This document shows positions 27,603 through 37,869 of a stretch of 64,000 nt of DNA, piece after piece (the first letter of the stretch is position 1; each line of letters begins with the position of its first letter). The translations under genes were made by a program, and so were the position numbers. Origin of the DNA: an uncultured Bacteroidia bacterium (GTDB taxonomy: Bacteria > Bacteroidota > Bacteroidia > Bacteroidales > UBA932); assembly GCA_902790635.1 (NCBI GenBank), contig CADASN010000015.1, positions 1 to 64,000 of the forward strand. The letters run 5' to 3'. The notes below the pieces were generated by a model. That model had not been told where the DNA came from and did not search any database. It worked only from the letters and a program-made list of their open reading frames with translations.

Positions 27603-30600
27603 ATGAAAAAAGGTTTTCTTCCCCTCCTCCTGCTGTGCGCTGCGGGCTTCGCCCTGTCCGCCCAGGAGTCGCCGCTCTGGCTTCGCAAGAGTGCCGTCTC
27701 GCCGGACGGCAAAACCATCGTCTTCAGCTACAAAGGCGACCTGTGGACTGTCCCGGCCGAGGGCGGCCGCGCCGTCCAGATCACCAGCAATCCCGCCTAC
27801 GATTCCGATCCCGTCTGGACACCGGACGGCCGGCAGATCGTATTCAGCTCCTACCGCGAGGGGAGCAAGGACGTCTTCCGCACCTCCGCGGAGGGCGGCA
27901 CCCCGGTACGCCTGACGAACTATCCCGGCAACGAGACACCCAAGGCGGTGCGTGCGGACGGTACCGTGATCTTCACGGCCAGCCTGCAGCCGGACACGCA
28001 ATACGGCGGATTCCCGGGCGACAGCCAGGTCTATACGGTCGGTCCTGAAGGCGGCCGGCCGCAACTGCTCTGCTCCGTCACGATGTCCGAGATCAGCCTG
28101 CGCTCCGACGGAGCCATCCTCTATGAAGATTACAAAGGCTACGAGGATCCGCTCCGCAAGCACCACACTTCCTCTGTCACCCGCGACATCTGGCTGTGGC
28201 AGGACGGCACCTTCCGGCAGCTGTCCACCTTTGCCGGCGAAGACCGGCAGCCGGTCTGGGGCGCTGACGGGCGGACCTTCTACTACCTGAGCGAGCAGGG
28301 AGGCAAGACCATCAACCTCTTCCGGAGCAGCATCGACCAGCCCGGACAGGCCGTCCAGCTGACCTTCGCCGAGAAGGATCCGGTCCGCTACGTCTCCGTC
28401 TCCGGGAACGGCCTGATCACCTATTCGCAGAACGGCGAACTCTATACCCTGCGCGAAGGGCAGCAGCCCCGCAAGCTCCCGATCAGCGTGCTGCGCGACG
28501 AAAACGAGCGCGACCTGGTCAAGAGCACCTACACCGGCGGCGCCACGGACATGTCCGTCTCGCCGGACGGCAAGGAAATCGCGGTCGTGATTCGCGGCGA
28601 CGTCTTCGTGACCTCCACGGACTACAGCACCACCCGGCGCATCACCAACACCGCCACGCAGGAGCGCGGCGTCAGCTTCGGCCTCGAAGGCCGCGAACTC
28701 TACTACGCCGCCGAGCGCGGCGGGCACTGGGGCATCTGGCGCACCGTGCTCACCGAGAAGAGCGAAAAACTCTTCACCTACGCCGTCAAGACGAAGGAGG
28801 AACTCTTCTCCGACCCCGGCGAGACCTGCTTCCAGCCCGAGGTCTCCCCTGACGGGAAATGGGTCGCCTACCTGCGCGACCGCACCGAGCTCGTCGTCAA
28901 GCCGGCGAAGGGCGGCGCCGCCAAGTCCCTGCTCAAAGGGACCAACTATTCCTATCAGGACGGCGACCAGGAGTTCGCCTGGAGCCCCGACAGCCACTAC
29001 CTGCTGGCCACCTACCAGGCCGACGGCGGCTGGAACAACCCCGACATCGTCCTGATCGACATCGACAACGGCCAGCTCACCAACCTCACGCAGAGCGGCT
29101 ACAGCGACGAAGCCTTCCACTGGGTGCTCGGCGGCAAGGCCATCGCCTGGAAGTCCGACAAGAACGGCTACCGGAGCCACGGCAGCTGGGGCGCGCACGA
29201 TGACATCTATCTCATGTTCTTCGACGGCAAAGCCCAGACCGACTTCCTCCAGGACAAAGAAGACGAGGAGATCGAGAAGCTGCTCTCCGGCAAGACCGAG
29301 AAGCAGCTGGCCAAGGAAGAGAAGAAAGACAGCCTGGCCCAGGAGAAACCCAGGAAACTGGATCTGCTCCTCGAAGGCCGGGAAGACCGCATCCACCGCC
29401 TGACCGGCACGTCCGGCAGTTACGGGGACTTCTACCTGTCCAAAGACGGGCACACCCTGTATTACGTCGGCCCTACCGAGAGCGGCGCCGCCCTGCTCGC
29501 CAAGGACCTGCGTGAAGGCAGCACCAAGGTGCTCGCCCGCAACGTCTCCGGCCGCATCACCCCGTCCAGGGACGGATCGGAGATCTTTGTCTTCTCCGGT
29601 CGCGGGATCTCCAAAGTCACGCTCGCCAGCGGGCAGGCCAAGCAGATCGCCTTCTCGGGAGACTACGAATTCAAACCCAAGGCGGAGCGCGAGTACATGT
29701 TCGAGCACATCTGGAAGCAGGTCAAGGAAAAGTTCTACGACCCGCAGCTGCACGGCATCGACTGGGCCTACTACCATGACAATTACGCCCGCTTCCTCCC
29801 CTACATCGAGAACTACTTCGACTTCCAGGAGATGCTCTCCGAGATGCTGGGCGAGCTCAACGGCTCCCACACGGGCGCCCGTTACCGCCCGGGTGGCGGG
29901 GAGACTCTCGGCCGGCTCGGCGTCCTGTATGACTGGAATTACACCGGCGCCGGCCTGCGCATCGCCGAGGTCCTGCCCGGCGGCGTGCTGAACCGGGCCG
30001 ACAGCGGCATCAAGGCAGGGGACCTGATCACCGCCATCGAAGGCCACGCCATCGCCGCAGGCGAGAACTGGATCCCCCTGCTGACCGGCAAAGCCGGCAA
30101 GAAGATCGCCGTCACCGTCAAGACCGGCGGCAAGGAGAAGGAACTGATCGTCAAGCCCGCCGCCAGCGAGTCCGACCTGCTCTACCGCCGCTGGGTACGC
30201 CAGCGGGAAGAGATGGTGAACCGCCTGTCCGGTGGCCGAATCGGCTATGTCCACGTGCGCGACATGGACTCTCCGAGTTTCCGGGAGGTCTATTCCAAAG
30301 CCCTGGGCAAATACCGTGGCTGCGACGCGCTCATCGTGGATACCCGCCACAACGGCGGCGGCTGGCTGCACGACGACCTCGTGACCCTGCTCGGCGGACA
30401 GGCATACGCCCGCTTCGAGCCGCGCGGGCAATACATCGGCACGGAGCCTTACAGCAAATGGACCAAGCCTTCATGCGTCCTGGTCTGCGAGGACAACTAC
30501 TCCGACGCATCCGGCTTCCCGTACGCCTACCGGGCCCTCGGCCTGGGCAAACTCATCGGCACTCCGGTACCGGGCACGATGACCGCCGTCTGGTGGGAGA

Positions 30601-30800
30601 CGCAGATCAACAACCAGATCGTCTTCGGCATCCCGCAGGTGGGCGTGATGGGCGTCAAGGAAGGACGCTACCTGGAGAACATGCAGATCGAGCCGGACAT
30701 CCTGGTGCACAATGATCCCGCTTCCATGCTGGCCGGCGAGGACAAGCAGCTGGAGGCAGCCGTCGCGGAAATGCTCCGGGAGACCGGGGCCGGGAAATAG
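27603..30800 (+). CDS. Tricorn-like S41 family peptidase, exported
   Basis: A 1065-residue periplasmic protease that probably trims peptides. After a signal peptide (MKKGFLPLLLLCAAGFALSA) come PD40 propeller blades (about 25-690; recurrent SPDGK and PVWTPDGRQI motifs), a Lys/Glu-rich linker near 545-585, a C1-like helical part, a PDZ domain (about 765-850) and a C-terminal S41 domain. The expected catalytic residues are visible: His884 in GYVHVRDM and the likely nucleophile Ser967 in DNYSDASGFP, followed by GLGKLIGTPVPG. The order matches bacterial tricorn homologues. It is monocistronic and convergent with the GH2 gene 15 bp away. Confidence 0.9.
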   Translation: MKKGFLPLLLLCAAGFALSAQESPLWLRKSAVSPDGKTIVFSYKGDLWTVPAEGGRAVQITSNPAYDSDPVWTPDGRQIVFSSYREGSKDVFRTSAEGGTPVRLTNYPGNETPKAVRADGTVIFTASLQPDTQYGGFPGDSQVYTVGPEGGRPQLLCSVTMSEISLRSDGAILYEDYKGYEDPLRKHHTSSVTRDIWLWQDGTFRQLSTFAGEDRQPVWGADGRTFYYLSEQGGKTINLFRSSIDQPGQAVQLTFAEKDPVRYVSVSGNGLITYSQNGELYTLREGQQPRKLPISVLRDENERDLVKSTYTGGATDMSVSPDGKEIAVVIRGDVFVTSTDYSTTRRITNTATQERGVSFGLEGRELYYAAERGGHWGIWRTVLTEKSEKLFTYAVKTKEELFSDPGETCFQPEVSPDGKWVAYLRDRTELVVKPAKGGAAKSLLKGTNYSYQDGDQEFAWSPDSHYLLATYQADGGWNNPDIVLIDIDNGQLTNLTQSGYSDEAFHWVLGGKAIAWKSDKNGYRSHGSWGAHDDIYLMFFDGKAQTDFLQDKEDEEIEKLLSGKTEKQLAKEEKKDSLAQEKPRKLDLLLEGREDRIHRLTGTSGSYGDFYLSKDGHTLYYVGPTESGAALLAKDLREGSTKVLARNVSGRITPSRDGSEIFVFSGRGISKVTLASGQAKQIAFSGDYEFKPKAEREYMFEHIWKQVKEKFYDPQLHGIDWAYYHDNYARFLPYIENYFDFQEMLSEMLGELNGSHTGARYRPGGGETLGRLGVLYDWNYTGAGLRIAEVLPGGVLNRADSGIKAGDLITAIEGHAIAAGENWIPLLTGKAGKKIAVTVKTGGKEKELIVKPAASESDLLYRRWVRQREEMVNRLSGGRIGYVHVRDMDSPSFREVYSKALGKYRGCDALIVDTRHNGGGWLHDDLVTLLGGQAYARFEPRGQYIGTEPYSKWTKPSCVLVCEDNYSDASGFPYAYRALGLGKLIGTPVPGTMTAVWWETQINNQIVFGIPQVGVMGVKEGRYLENMQIEPDILVHNDPASMLAGEDKQLEAAVAEMLRETGAGK

Positions 30801-30815
30801 GTCAGCCTCTTATAG

Positions 30816-33185
30816 CTATTTGACAATCAGCAGCAGCTCCGCCTCCGGCAGGCCGTCTGCGGAGGCGGTGACCCGCAGGGGGCCCGCCGCACGGCCGGCC
30901 TGCACGACCGCCAGGGCCCGTCCGAAGCAGCTCGGCTTGTCCGGGCGCAATTGTGCGCCAGCGTCTGCCGTATCGCCGTTGTCCATGCACAGGAAACGGC
31001 CGGCTCCTTCGACCCGGACGCGTACCGGGCGGTCGGCGTCCGGCACGACAAGGCCCCGCGCATCGACCAGTTCGATATCGATATGGGAGAGATCCTGCCC
31101 GTCGGCCGTGAGATCCGTCCGGTCGGCCCGCAGGCGGATCGCTACCGCATCACCGGCCGTACGGAGCTCGTCAACCGCGACCTCCACGCCGTCCCGGTAG
31201 CCTCGGGCCACGACGCGCCCCGGCTTGTACGGCGTGCGCCATTTGATCGTATTGTTGGGGAAATCCGCCGTCCTGCGGCGGCCCAGCGAGACGTCGTTGA
31301 CGAAAAGCTCGACTTCGTCGCAATTCGTAAAGACATCCAGCTCGACCATCTGGGGATTGTCGTGGCGCGGGAAATTCCAGTGCGAGGCCAGCAACGGCCA
31401 GGTCCACATGTCCTTCCCGCGATCCAGCGGCAAGGACGGGTCCTCGACGGCGAGCCGCACGACCGGGTCCTCTTTCCAGACCGCCCGGAAGAACCCGGCG
31501 GAAGGCTTCTCGCGCATGCAGACGTCGTAGATGCCCGTCGGCCAGCCTTTGCTCGGCCAGCCGGAGGACTCGCCCCAGTAATCGATCGCGGCCCACATGA
31601 AGTAGCCGAAAATGAAATCCCGGGAAGCGTAGTCATACCAGGGGTTGCGCTCAATGTATTCGCGCATCCGCTCCCGCCCGGCGGAATAGTACGGGAAGAC
31701 CTCGGAGCCATAGATGATGCGGTCCGGGAACTGCGCGTGGTCACTGTCGAAGAAAGGCTCCTGATAGTTGTAGCCGACCACCTCCACGGCGGCATTGAAG
31801 CCATTTTTGTCAAAAGTGCGATTGTAGTCCGGGGCTGTGGTCACGGCCACCTTGCGGGACGGGTCCAGCCGTTCGCATTCCGCGCGAAGCGCAGCAAGGC
31901 GTGCCGCGCCTGCTCCGGTCTTGTCTCCCTGTTCCATGGTCTCGTTGCCCACGCTCCAGAGCACGACGCTGGGGTGGTTGCGATCGCGGATGACCATGGA
32001 AGCCAGGTCCTTTGCCCACCAGTCGTCATACCATTCCGTATAATAGCCGAACTTCCATTTGTCGAAAGACTCGTCGATCACGAGCATGCCCAGCCGGTCG
32101 CAGGCATCCAGGAACTCGCGTGCTGGCGGGTTGTGGCTGCAGCGGATGGCATTGAAGCCCGTGTCCTTCATCAGACGGACGCGGCGCTCCTGTGCGCGGT
32201 CCGGAATCGCCGCTCCCAGCGAACCGGCGTCCTGGTGGATATCGCCACCCTTCATCTTGACGCTGCGGCCGTTCAGGAAGAAGCCCTTGTCCGGGTCGAA
32301 ACGGATATCCCGGATGCCGAATGGCGTCTCATAGCGGTCCACGACCTTGCCGCCCCGGCGGACGGTCGTCACAAGCGTATAAAGTTGCGGGGAATCCAGG
32401 TCCCAAAGCTCCGGGGCATCGACCGTGAATTCCTGGATCACGGCTTCCCGGCCGGCAGCCGGAAGGGCGGCTTCCGAAGCGCGGCGCGCAACGACCCGCC
32501 CGGAAGGACTCCGCAGTTCGCTGCCCAGCGAGACGGCCACGGGCCGGGACAAGTCGTTCTCCACGGTGGTCTCCACCCGCACGGAAGCCTGCTCCGCACT
32601 GACGGCCGGGGTCGTCACATACGTACCCCACAGGCCCACGTGGACGGGGTCCGTGACGTTCAGCCATACATGCCGGTAGATGCCGCTGCCGGAGTACCAG
32701 CGGGAAGTCGGGCAGTCCGAATGGTCCACCCGGACCGCCACCAGGTTCTCTCCGCCCGGAATCAGGTAATCCGTGATATCATAAGCAAATGCAGTATAGC
32801 CGTAGGGATGGAAACCCACTTCGCGGCCGTTTACGTACACGGTCGCCCGGTGATAGACCCCGTCGAATTCCAGGCTCACCCGGCGGCCTTTCCACGCAGT
32901 CGGGACGGCAAAGGTCTTGCGGTACCAGCCCAGGCCTCCCTGCATGAATCCCATCGAGCCCTTGCCTCCCTCTTCGGGAGACAGGTACGGCAGCGTCATG
33001 CTCCAGTCGTGGAGCAGCTGGACGCTCGTCCAGGCGCTGTCGTCGAAGCCCGGAACTTCCGCCCCGGCCGGTGCGGCGAGGGTGAATCTCCAGTCAAAAT
33101 CAAAGGATTGGTGCAGGCGCTCCGCGCCCAGGCAGATGGTGCATGCCAGCAGCGGCAGCATGACAAAGATGCTTCTTCTCTTCAT
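30816..33185 (-). CDS. Glycoside hydrolase family 2 (beta-galactosidase-like), exported
   Basis: A 789-residue exported retaining enzyme. Domains in order are a signal peptide, GH2 sugar-binding jelly roll (about 25-190; FDFDWRF, GVYHRATVYVNGREVGFH), an immunoglobulin-like domain, a TIM barrel (about 300-600) and C-terminal beta domains (DUF4982-like, then an Ig-like domain). The acid/base is Glu415 in WSVGNE and the nucleophile Glu495 in YGSEVFPYY. The FNAIRCSHNP segment is typical of GH2. Beta-galactosidase is the best guess, but beta-glucuronidase or other GH2 specificities cannot be excluded. It is divergent from purA. Confidence 0.88.
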   Translation of the reverse strand: MKRRSIFVMLPLLACTICLGAERLHQSFDFDWRFTLAAPAGAEVPGFDDSAWTSVQLLHDWSMTLPYLSPEEGGKGSMGFMQGGLGWYRKTFAVPTAWKGRRVSLEFDGVYHRATVYVNGREVGFHPYGYTAFAYDITDYLIPGGENLVAVRVDHSDCPTSRWYSGSGIYRHVWLNVTDPVHVGLWGTYVTTPAVSAEQASVRVETTVENDLSRPVAVSLGSELRSPSGRVVARRASEAALPAAGREAVIQEFTVDAPELWDLDSPQLYTLVTTVRRGGKVVDRYETPFGIRDIRFDPDKGFFLNGRSVKMKGGDIHQDAGSLGAAIPDRAQERRVRLMKDTGFNAIRCSHNPPAREFLDACDRLGMLVIDESFDKWKFGYYTEWYDDWWAKDLASMVIRDRNHPSVVLWSVGNETMEQGDKTGAGAARLAALRAECERLDPSRKVAVTTAPDYNRTFDKNGFNAAVEVVGYNYQEPFFDSDHAQFPDRIIYGSEVFPYYSAGRERMREYIERNPWYDYASRDFIFGYFMWAAIDYWGESSGWPSKGWPTGIYDVCMREKPSAGFFRAVWKEDPVVRLAVEDPSLPLDRGKDMWTWPLLASHWNFPRHDNPQMVELDVFTNCDEVELFVNDVSLGRRRTADFPNNTIKWRTPYKPGRVVARGYRDGVEVAVDELRTAGDAVAIRLRADRTDLTADGQDLSHIDIELVDARGLVVPDADRPVRVRVEGAGRFLCMDNGDTADAGAQLRPDKPSCFGRALAVVQAGRAAGPLRVTASADGLPEAELLLIVK

Positions 33186-33205
33186 GGTGGTAAATAGGTT
33201 CTACA

Positions 33206-33213
33206 CAAAGATA
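33206..33213 (-). promoter_or_regulatory. -7 element for GH2
   Basis: The minus strand reads TATCTTTG, a full match to TAnnTTTG, about 20 nt before the GH2 ATG. Confidence 0.5.
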
Positions 33214-33238
33214 GTCATTCTCCCAAAAACATACAATA

Positions 33239-33270
33239 TTTGGGGTTTTCGAAGATTCTTGCTATCTTTA
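33239..33270 (+). promoter_or_regulatory. purA promoter with -33 and -7 elements
   Basis: TTTG (33239-33242) and TATCTTTA (33263-33270) are separated by 20 bp, the expected spacing for the Bacteroidetes housekeeping promoter. The -7 element has A for the last G. The purA ATG follows 34 nt later. Confidence 0.6.
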
Positions 33271-33304
33271 AAGTTTGGATTGTAGAACCCTAATTATTGT
33301 TGAT

Positions 33305-34570
33305 ATGAAGAAAATCGATGTCGTACTCGGCCTCCAGTGGGGCGACGAGGGAAAAGGTAAGGTAGTAGATGTACTGACCCCTGACTATAAGGTGATTGCC
33401 CGCTTCCAGGGCGGCCCCAACGCCGGGCACTCCCTGGTGTTTGACGGGGAGGGGTTCGTGCTGCATACCGTCCCTTCCGGCATTTTCCGCGAGGATTCGG
33501 TCAACGTGATCGGCAACGGCGTCGTGATTGACCCGGTCATCCTGATGGACGAGATCCGCGCCATCGAGCAGAAGGCCGGAGACATCACCGACAAGCTGCT
33601 CATCTCCAAGCGCGCCCACCTCATCCTCCCGACGCACCGCATGCTGGATGCCGCGAGCGAAGCCGCCAAAGGCAAATCCAAGATCGGCTCTACCCTCAAG
33701 GGCATCGGACCGACCTACATGGACAAGACCGGCCGCAACGGCCTGCGGATCGGCGACCTGCTCTCCCCGGAGTTCCTGAATCTCTACAACGCCTTGAAAC
33801 AGAAGCATTTAGGTATGCTTTCACAGTATGATTTCCAGTACGATATCACCGAATACGAGCAGAAGTGGATGCATGCCGTCGAGGACCTGAAGCGCTTCCG
33901 CTTCATCGAGAGCGAACTCGTCATCAACCAATACCTCGCTGACGATGTGCCGGTGCTGGCCGAAGGCGCCCAGGGCTCGATGCTTGACATTGATTTCGGT
34001 ACCTATCCGTTCGTCACCTCCTCCAACACGATGACCGCCGGCGTCTGCACCGGCCTCGGCGTAGCGCCGAACCGGGTCGGCAAGGTGATGGGCATCTTCA
34101 AGGCTTACTGCACCCGCGTGGGCAGCGGCCCCTTCCCGACCGAGCTTTTCGATGAGACCGGAGAAGAGCTGCGCCGGATCGGCCACGAGTTCGGCGCCAC
34201 GACCGGCCGTCCCCGCCGCTGCGGCTGGCTCGACCTCGTCGCGCTCAAATATGCCGTGATGATGAACGGGGTGAGCGAACTCATCATGATGAAGGCCGAC
34301 GTGCTCAACTGCTTCAAGACCATCAAATTGGCAGTCGCCTATGAGATTGGCGGCCAGCGGGTGGACTATTTCCCCTTCGAGAGCGGGGAGCAGGTCACGC
34401 CGGTGTACAAGGAATTCCCGGGCTGGGACTGCGACATCTGCAGCGTACGCGACTACGCGGACTTCCCGCAGCAACTCAAGGACTATGTCTCCTTCATCGA
34501 GCAGGAGACCGGCTGCCCGGTGAAGATCATTTCCGTCGGCCCCGACCGCAAGGAGATCATTATCAGATAA
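33305..34570 (+). CDS. purA: Adenylosuccinate synthetase
   Basis: Joins IMP and aspartate with GTP to give adenylosuccinate, the first committed step to AMP. The ATG at 33305 ([19 protein letters not shown]) places the GTP-binding loop at the N-terminus; an upstream in-frame Met at 33275 is unlikely because it sits near the start of transcription. The 421-residue length and later signatures ([27 protein letters not shown]) fit PurA. Its last 8 bp overlap the end of convergent purB, which acts on the product. Confidence 0.97.
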   Translation: MKKIDVVLGLQWGDEGKGKVVDVLTPDYKVIARFQGGPNAGHSLVFDGEGFVLHTVPSGIFREDSVNVIGNGVVIDPVILMDEIRAIEQKAGDITDKLLISKRAHLILPTHRMLDAASEAAKGKSKIGSTLKGIGPTYMDKTGRNGLRIGDLLSPEFLNLYNALKQKHLGMLSQYDFQYDITEYEQKWMHAVEDLKRFRFIESELVINQYLADDVPVLAEGAQGSMLDIDFGTYPFVTSSNTMTAGVCTGLGVAPNRVGKVMGIFKAYCTRVGSGPFPTELFDETGEELRRIGHEFGATTGRPRRCGWLDLVALKYAVMMNGVSELIMMKADVLNCFKTIKLAVAYEIGGQRVDYFPFESGEQVTPVYKEFPGWDCDICSVRDYADFPQQLKDYVSFIEQETGCPVKIISVGPDRKEIIIR

Positions 34571-35858
34571 TTCCGACCCGCTTAAAGATATAATCGACGT
34601 TCTTGAAGTAGTACTCGAGGGTGAAACAGCTCTCGAGTTCTTCTTTTGTGAGCAGGCCCATGACCTTGCCGTCGGCAAGCAGCAGTTCCTGGTAATTGAG
34701 TCCTTCCGACCAGGCTTTCATCGCGATGGGCTGGACCGTGTCGTAGGCCTCTTCGCGGGACAGTCCCTTGCCGATCAGGGCGTTCATCACGCGCTGGGCG
34801 AAGATGACCCCGTTGGTGCGCCAGATGTTCTTGAGCATATTCTCTGGATAGACCGTCAGGTTCTCGAGGATCCCCTTGAAGCGGCAGAGCATGTAGTCGA
34901 GCAGCTCGGTGGCGTCCGGCAGGATGATGCGCTCCGTGGAGGAGTGGGAGATGTCGCGCTCGTGCCACAGGGCTACATTTTCGCAGGATGCGGAAGCATA
35001 GCCGCGCATCACGCGGGCGCAGCCGCAGATGTTCTCGCTGCTGATCGGATTGCGCTTGTGCGGCATCGCGCTGGAACCCTTCTGCCCCTTGCGAAACGCC
35101 TCCTCCGCCTCCCTGACCTCGGTCCGCTGAAGATTGCGTACTTCGAAGGCCATCTGCTCCAGGGTGGAGGCGATGACGGCGAGCGTGGCGATGTAGAAGG
35201 CATGGCGGTCGCGCTGCAGCACCTGCGTGGAGATGTCGGCGGAATGGATACCCAGCTTCTCGCAGACGTAGTCCTGGATGAAGGGCGGAATGTTGGCGAA
35301 GTTGCCCACGGCGCCGCTCATCTTGCCGGCTTCCACCCCCTGGCTGGCGTACTTGAAGCGCTCGATGTTGCGCTTCATCTCTTCGTACCAGAGCGCCCAT
35401 TTGAGTCCGAAGCTCGTGATGTCGGCGTGGATGCCGTGGGTGCGGCCGATGCAGGGCGTATCCTTGAATTCCAGCGCCCGCTTTTTCAGGACGGCGAGGA
35501 AGGCTTCCAGGTCCTGCAGCAGGATCGCGTCCGCCTGCTTGATCAGGTAGCCGTTGGCTGTGTCCACGACGTCCGTGGAGGTCAGGCCGTAGTGGACCCA
35601 TTTGCGTTCGTCGCCGAGGCTTTCGCTGACGGCGCGGGTGAAGGCGACGACGTCATGGCGCGTCTGTTCTTCGATCTCCTGGATGCGGCGGACTTCGAAT
35701 GTCGCGTTGGCGCGGATCTTTTCGACGTCTTCCGCCGGGATGACGCCCAGTTTGCTCCAGGCTTCGCAGGAGAGGATTTCGACTTGCAGGTAGGCGTTGA
35801 ACTTGTTCTCCTCAGTCCACACGTCCCGCATCACCTTTCTGGAATAACGCTCTATCAT
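34563..35858 (-). CDS. purB: Adenylosuccinate lyase
   Basis: Cleaves fumarate from SAICAR and from adenylosuccinate in purine synthesis. The 431-residue protein shows the fumarase/aspartase superfamily signature with the catalytic Ser loop ([17 protein letters not shown]), [13 protein letters not shown] and the GRTHGIHA block. It is convergent with purA (8-bp overlap) and lies downstream of purC on the same strand after a 212-bp spacer that carries repeats, so all three purine genes are clustered here. Confidence 0.97.
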   Translation of the reverse strand: MIERYSRKVMRDVWTEENKFNAYLQVEILSCEAWSKLGVIPAEDVEKIRANATFEVRRIQEIEEQTRHDVVAFTRAVSESLGDERKWVHYGLTSTDVVDTANGYLIKQADAILLQDLEAFLAVLKKRALEFKDTPCIGRTHGIHADITSFGLKWALWYEEMKRNIERFKYASQGVEAGKMSGAVGNFANIPPFIQDYVCEKLGIHSADISTQVLQRDRHAFYIATLAVIASTLEQMAFEVRNLQRTEVREAEEAFRKGQKGSSAMPHKRNPISSENICGCARVMRGYASASCENVALWHERDISHSSTERIILPDATELLDYMLCRFKGILENLTVYPENMLKNIWRTNGVIFAQRVMNALIGKGLSREEAYDTVQPIAMKAWSEGLNYQELLLADGKVMGLLTKEELESCFTLEYYFKNVDYIFKRVGII

Positions 35859-35895
35859 TTTTTTATCTGCTTAGTTATTATTTTCTGATATACTG

Positions 35896-36062
35896 CTGAC
35901 CGACGGAGTCTTCCAGACGGGCGGACGGAAATTATTTTTCGGACAAGTTTGCCGAAAAACCAATTTCCGCTCCGCTGTCCGTCGGTCAGTGAACCTTCAA
36001 ACTGAACATTTTGCCGACCAGTTCCGGAAAGCCATTTTCCTGCTCCGCTGTCCGTCGGTCAG
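35896..36062. repeat. Repeat-bearing spacer between purC and purB
   Basis: An exact 21-bp sequence (ending TGTCCGTCGGTCAG) occurs at 35969-35989 and 36042-36062, a 73-bp period. The 10 bases before each copy are also similar (CCAATTTCC / CCATTTTCC). At 35896-35907 the inverted form CTGACCGACGGA appears, so the first direct copy and this one could form a long stem. The spacer has no gene. It could be a purine-responsive leader, an unnamed RNA or an interspersed repeat. Confidence 0.6.
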
Positions 36063-36070
36063 CAAAAAAG

Positions 36071-37012
36071 CTATTTATTCAGGAATGCGTTGATATTGGC
36101 TTCGATGCGGGCGGCGGCGTCCGTTTCGGGGGCGGGCTGGAAGGGTTCGCCGGTGATGTGCTCGTAGAGCTCGACGTAGCGGTCGGTGATGCCGGCGACC
36201 ACTTCGTCGGTCATCTCCGGGACCTGCTGTCCGGCCTGGCCCTGAAAGCCACCGGCCATCAGCCATTCGCGCACGAACTCCTTGGAGAGCTGCTTCTGGC
36301 GCTCCCCTTTCGCGAGACGCTCCTCGTAGCCTTCTGCATAGAAGTAGCGGGAGGAGTCCGGGGTATGGATCTCGTCCATCAGGATGATGCGTCCGTCACG
36401 CTTGCCGAATTCGTATTTGGTATCCACGAGGATCAGGCCCTTGCCGGCCGCGATCTCGGTGCCGCGCGCGAACAGGGCGCGGGTGTAGGCCTCCAGCTGC
36501 TCGTAATCCTCGCGGGAGACGATGCCCTGCGCGATGATCTCCTCTTTGCTGATGTCTTCGTCGTGTCCCTCGGCAGCCTTCGTGGTCGGCGTGATGATGG
36601 GCTCCGGGAAACGCTGGTTCTCCACCATCCCCTCCGGCAGGGCGACGCCGCAGAGCGTCCGCTTGCCGGCTTTGTATTCGCGCCAGGCGTGTCCGGTCAG
36701 ATAGCCCCGGATCACCATCTCGACCTTGAAAGGCTCGCAGCGCCAGCCGATCGTCGCCATCGGGTCCACCTCCGCCACCTTCCAGTTCGGGAGGATGTCG
36801 GCTGTGGCGTCGAGGAACTTCGACGCGATCTGGTTAAGTACCTGTCCCTTATAGGGAATGCCCTTGGGAAGGACTACGTCAAAGGCGGAAATGCGGTCCG
36901 TGGCGACCATGACGAGGTAGTCGGAACCGATGCTGTACACGTCCCGCACCTTGCCGGTATATTTCGAGACCTGGCCGGGAAAATGGAAATCAGTACTGAG
37001 AAGAGCTTTCAT
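36071..37012 (-). CDS. purC: Phosphoribosylaminoimidazole-succinocarboxamide synthase
   Basis: Adds aspartate to CAIR with ATP to make SAICAR, the substrate of PurB. The start at 37012 ([13 protein letters not shown]) is preferred to the longer frame, which would add an unconserved stretch across the promoter. The 313-residue protein has [10 protein letters not shown], the ATP/CAIR motif [29 protein letters not shown] and [10 protein letters not shown]. Longer than the short bacterial PurC, it fits the ~310-residue Bacteroidetes form. It precedes purB on the same strand. Confidence 0.95.
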   Translation of the reverse strand: MKALLSTDFHFPGQVSKYTGKVRDVYSIGSDYLVMVATDRISAFDVVLPKGIPYKGQVLNQIASKFLDATADILPNWKVAEVDPMATIGWRCEPFKVEMVIRGYLTGHAWREYKAGKRTLCGVALPEGMVENQRFPEPIITPTTKAAEGHDEDISKEEIIAQGIVSREDYEQLEAYTRALFARGTEIAAGKGLILVDTKYEFGKRDGRIILMDEIHTPDSSRYFYAEGYEERLAKGERQKQLSKEFVREWLMAGGFQGQAGQQVPEMTDEVVAGITDRYVELYEHITGEPFQPAPETDAAARIEANINAFLNK

Positions 37013-37035
37013 AATGATGATTGAAATTGCAAACG

Positions 37036-37083
37036 CGAATTTACTGGTTTTTTCCCACTCCACGAAAAAAAGTGTTATTTTTG
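37036..37083. promoter_or_regulatory. Divergent promoters for purC and the radical SAM gene
   Basis: The minus strand of 37036-37043 reads TAAATTCG, 23 nt before the purC ATG. The plus strand of 37076-37083 reads TATTTTTG, 24 nt before the radical SAM ATG. Both are the Bacteroidetes -7 type, with the purC copy carrying one mismatch. Confidence 0.5.
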
Positions 37084-37107
37084 TGAAAAGACCGTAACCA
37101 CTGACAG

Positions 37108-37863
37108 ATGATTCGCGAAGAAACCGTTTTCGGTCCCATCCACAGCCGCCGGCTCGGATCCTCGCTCGGCATCAACCTGCTGCCGCGCCATGGCAAGATC
37201 TGCAATTTCGACTGCATCTACTGCGAATGCGGCTGGAACAAGGACGGACGCGACGACAGCGTCCTTCCGACCGCCGCCGAGGTCCGCTCCGCCCTGGAGG
37301 ACAAACTCTCCGCCTGCATGCTGGACGGGATCCCCATCGACTCCATCACTTTCTCCGGCGACGGGGAGCCGACCCTCAACCCCGAATTCCCCCGCATCAT
37401 CGACGATACCCTCCGCCTGCGCGACAGCTGGTACCCCGACGCCCGGGTCTCCGTGCTCTCGAACGCCACGCGCGTGCACATCCCGGAGATCGCCGCTGCG
37501 CTGAAGCGGGTGGACAACCCCATCCTCAAGATCGACGCCCCGACGGACGAGCTCATCGCCCGGATCAACCATCCGGCGCCCGGCTACCGCCTGGAGCGCG
37601 TCCTGGAGGCCCTGCGCGGTTTCCAGGGGGATTTCGTACTGCAGACGATGTTCCTGCGCAGCCCGGATTTCGACTCCGCCAGTCCGGAAGTCCTGGGCGG
37701 CTGGATGGACATCGTGCGGGACCTCCGGCCCCGGAAGATCATGGTCTATACCATCGACCGTCCCACGCCCGCTCAGAACCTCGGGAAATTCACCGCCTCG
37801 GAGATGCGCGCGCTGGTGCAGCCGCTGATCGACGAAGGTTTCGACATTGACATCAAAGGATAA
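37108..37863 (+). CDS. Radical SAM protein, uncharacterised
   Basis: A 251-residue cytoplasmic enzyme with a CX3CX2C cluster motif at Cys32, Cys36 and Cys39 ([10 protein letters not shown]). The SAM-binding strand ([13 protein letters not shown]) and a later VLSNATRVH strand complete the barrel. The family is often annotated as a Fe-S oxidoreductase or wyosine/tRNA-like radical SAM protein. The reaction is not known. It is 6 bp ahead of the acetylesterase gene, so the two may be co-transcribed, but no functional link is apparent. Confidence 0.85.
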   Translation: MIREETVFGPIHSRRLGSSLGINLLPRHGKICNFDCIYCECGWNKDGRDDSVLPTAAEVRSALEDKLSACMLDGIPIDSITFSGDGEPTLNPEFPRIIDDTLRLRDSWYPDARVSVLSNATRVHIPEIAAALKRVDNPILKIDAPTDELIARINHPAPGYRLERVLEALRGFQGDFVLQTMFLRSPDFDSASPEVLGGWMDIVRDLRPRKIMVYTIDRPTPAQNLGKFTASEMRALVQPLIDEGFDIDIKG

Positions 37864-37869
37864 CGAACC

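Noticed and set aside
27573..30431. A 952-codon minus-strand frame opposite the S41 protease
   Set aside because: It is a low-complexity Val/Ala/Gly/Glu translation with no motif, and the plus-strand protease has a full signal peptide, propellers and catalytic residues.
31142..31813. Minus-strand alternate frame inside GH2 taken as a separate gene
   Set aside because: It overlaps the GH2 barrel region in another frame and lacks a family motif.
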